Source of the DNA: Pseudomonadota bacterium
GTDB lineage: Bacteria > Pseudomonadota > Alphaproteobacteria > Rhizobiales > Xanthobacteraceae
Reading direction: 5' to 3'
DNA: 64,000 nt
Assembly (NCBI GenBank): GCA_023422775.1
Contig: JAFAGM010000038.1
Span: 1-64,000, forward strand
Every line of letters begins with the position of its first letter. Positions within the stretch are counted from its first letter, which is position 1. Positions 63,596 through 64,000 of this stretch are shown here, in pieces. The notes below the pieces were generated by a model, which saw only the letters and a program-made list of their open reading frames with translations, was not told the origin of the DNA and ran no database searches. The position numbers and the translations under genes are program-made.

Positions 63596-64000
63596 TTACG
63601 CGCTGACTTCGAGATTGACCGGGCGGGTGAAGGTGTTGGCGACCGGCGACCATTTCTTGACGTGGGTCACCAGCGCATCGATCTCGCTCTTCGGAATGCC
63701 CTCGCATTCCATGTCGACCTTGACGCGCACATCGGTGAAGCCGACCGGCTTCTCGCTGACGTCGCCGGTGCCCCACACCGCCGTGATGTTGAGATCGCCC
63801 TCGAGTTCGAGTTCGAGCTTGTTGACGATCCAGCCGCGGTGAACGGCGTTGGCATGCAGACCGACGGCAAGGCACGAGCCGAGCGCGGCCAATGAGGCTT
63901 CCGACGGGTTGGGCGCGGTGTCGTCGCCCAAAAGGCCCGGCGGCTCGTCGACGATATAGGGCGCGAGGTTGCGGATGTAGTTGGCGTGGCGGAACCTGCC
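63596..64000 (-). CDS. OsmC-family protein (5' end beyond window)
   Basis: The frame is open to the window edge (at least 134 residues): RFRHANYIRNLAPYIVDEPPG ... PNPSEASLAALGSCLAVGLHANAVHRGW, then DVRVKVDMECEGIPKSEIDALVTHVKKWSPVANTF. The SCLAVGL cysteine matches the first catalytic Cys of OsmC peroxide reductases; the second is replaced in the NTF region by Val/Ala, so it may not be a classical peroxidase. It is the first seen gene of the OsmC, dehydrogenase, rhodanese set. Confidence 0.88.
   Translation of the reverse strand, partial: GRFRHANYIRNLAPYIVDEPPGLLGDDTAPNPSEASLAALGSCLAVGLHANAVHRGWIVNKLELELEGDLNITAVWGTGDVSEKPVGFTDVRVKVDMECEGIPKSEIDALVTHVKKWSPVANTFTRPVNLEVSA

Overview
The window looks like part of the chromosome of a slow-growing rhizobial alphaproteobacterium, most likely Bradyrhizobium or a close Bradyrhizobiaceae relative. 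Supporting points are the high GC content, the separate pcaD and pcaC genes, the F1-ATPase zeta-type inhibitor (a family typical of alphaproteobacteria), the egtBD pair, an NdvC-like membrane glycosidase and several families of short palindromic intergenic repeats. No database search was possible; all family names come from reading motifs. I see no rRNA, tRNA, CRISPR array, phage or transposase gene.

Layout. 1-1.3 kb: end of a protocatechuate (beta-ketoadipate) cluster, pcaD-pcaC. 1.3-2.2 kb: a ParE-type toxin-antitoxin pair and a 49-codon N/Q/P/G-rich gene with its own terminator. 2.4-7.6 kb: a complete branched-chain amino-acid-type ABC importer, livHMGF-livK, closed by a terminator. 7.8-15.6 kb: a 2,095-residue soluble poly-HAMP hybrid histidine kinase and a REC-PAS-HWE kinase. 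15.6-22.2 kb: P1-family peptidase, EF-hand protein, rpe, a phosphoesterase coupled to a Ser/Thr kinase-UspA fusion, and a TetR gene with a 36-codon leader gene and a clear operator. 22.3-28 kb: purB, murI, a membrane cyclic-nucleotide-binding protein, an HpaI-type aldolase, a decayed cupin and a stand-alone acyltransferase-fold protein. 28-30.8 kb: rpsD, hicAB, threonine aldolase. 30.8-36.7 kb: divergent GH17/GH1 glucan genes sharing a 17-bp palindrome, and two tandem serine hydrolases. 36.8-41.7 kb: macrodomain protein, grxD, egtBD (ergothioneine), bolA. 41.9-50.5 kb: DUF427, an acyltransferase-3 protein, the purine genes purL, purQ and purS-purC with an extra 59-codon gene wedged between purS and purQ, a thioesterase/EamA pair and the ATPase inhibitor. 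50.6-56.7 kb: a cyanate hydratase/ABC importer cluster read from a sigma-54 promoter, opposite its probable sigma-54 activator. 56.9-64 kb: small exported proteins, an MFS transporter, a haem-type membrane protein with a Tat-exported intradiol-like partner, an exported barrel-like protein, and a rhodanese/acyl-CoA dehydrogenase/OsmC set cut by the window end.

How the parts work together. The five liv genes form one transporter. purC, purS, the 59-codon gene and purQ run in one direction toward FGAM synthase and SAICAR synthase functions, with purL further on. CynS and the ABC importer give uptake and breakdown of cyanate (or a related N compound) under nitrogen-type sigma-54 control. EgtB and EgtD make ergothioneine beside the glutaredoxin/BolA iron-sulfur pair. 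Many intergenic gaps hold short palindromic repeats, one of which supplies the last codons of the ABC ATPase. The least explained items are the 59-codon gene in the pur cluster, the 36-codon gene under the TetR operator, the poly-HAMP kinase, the CTG-started macrodomain gene and a perfect 40-bp palindrome at 61323-61362.
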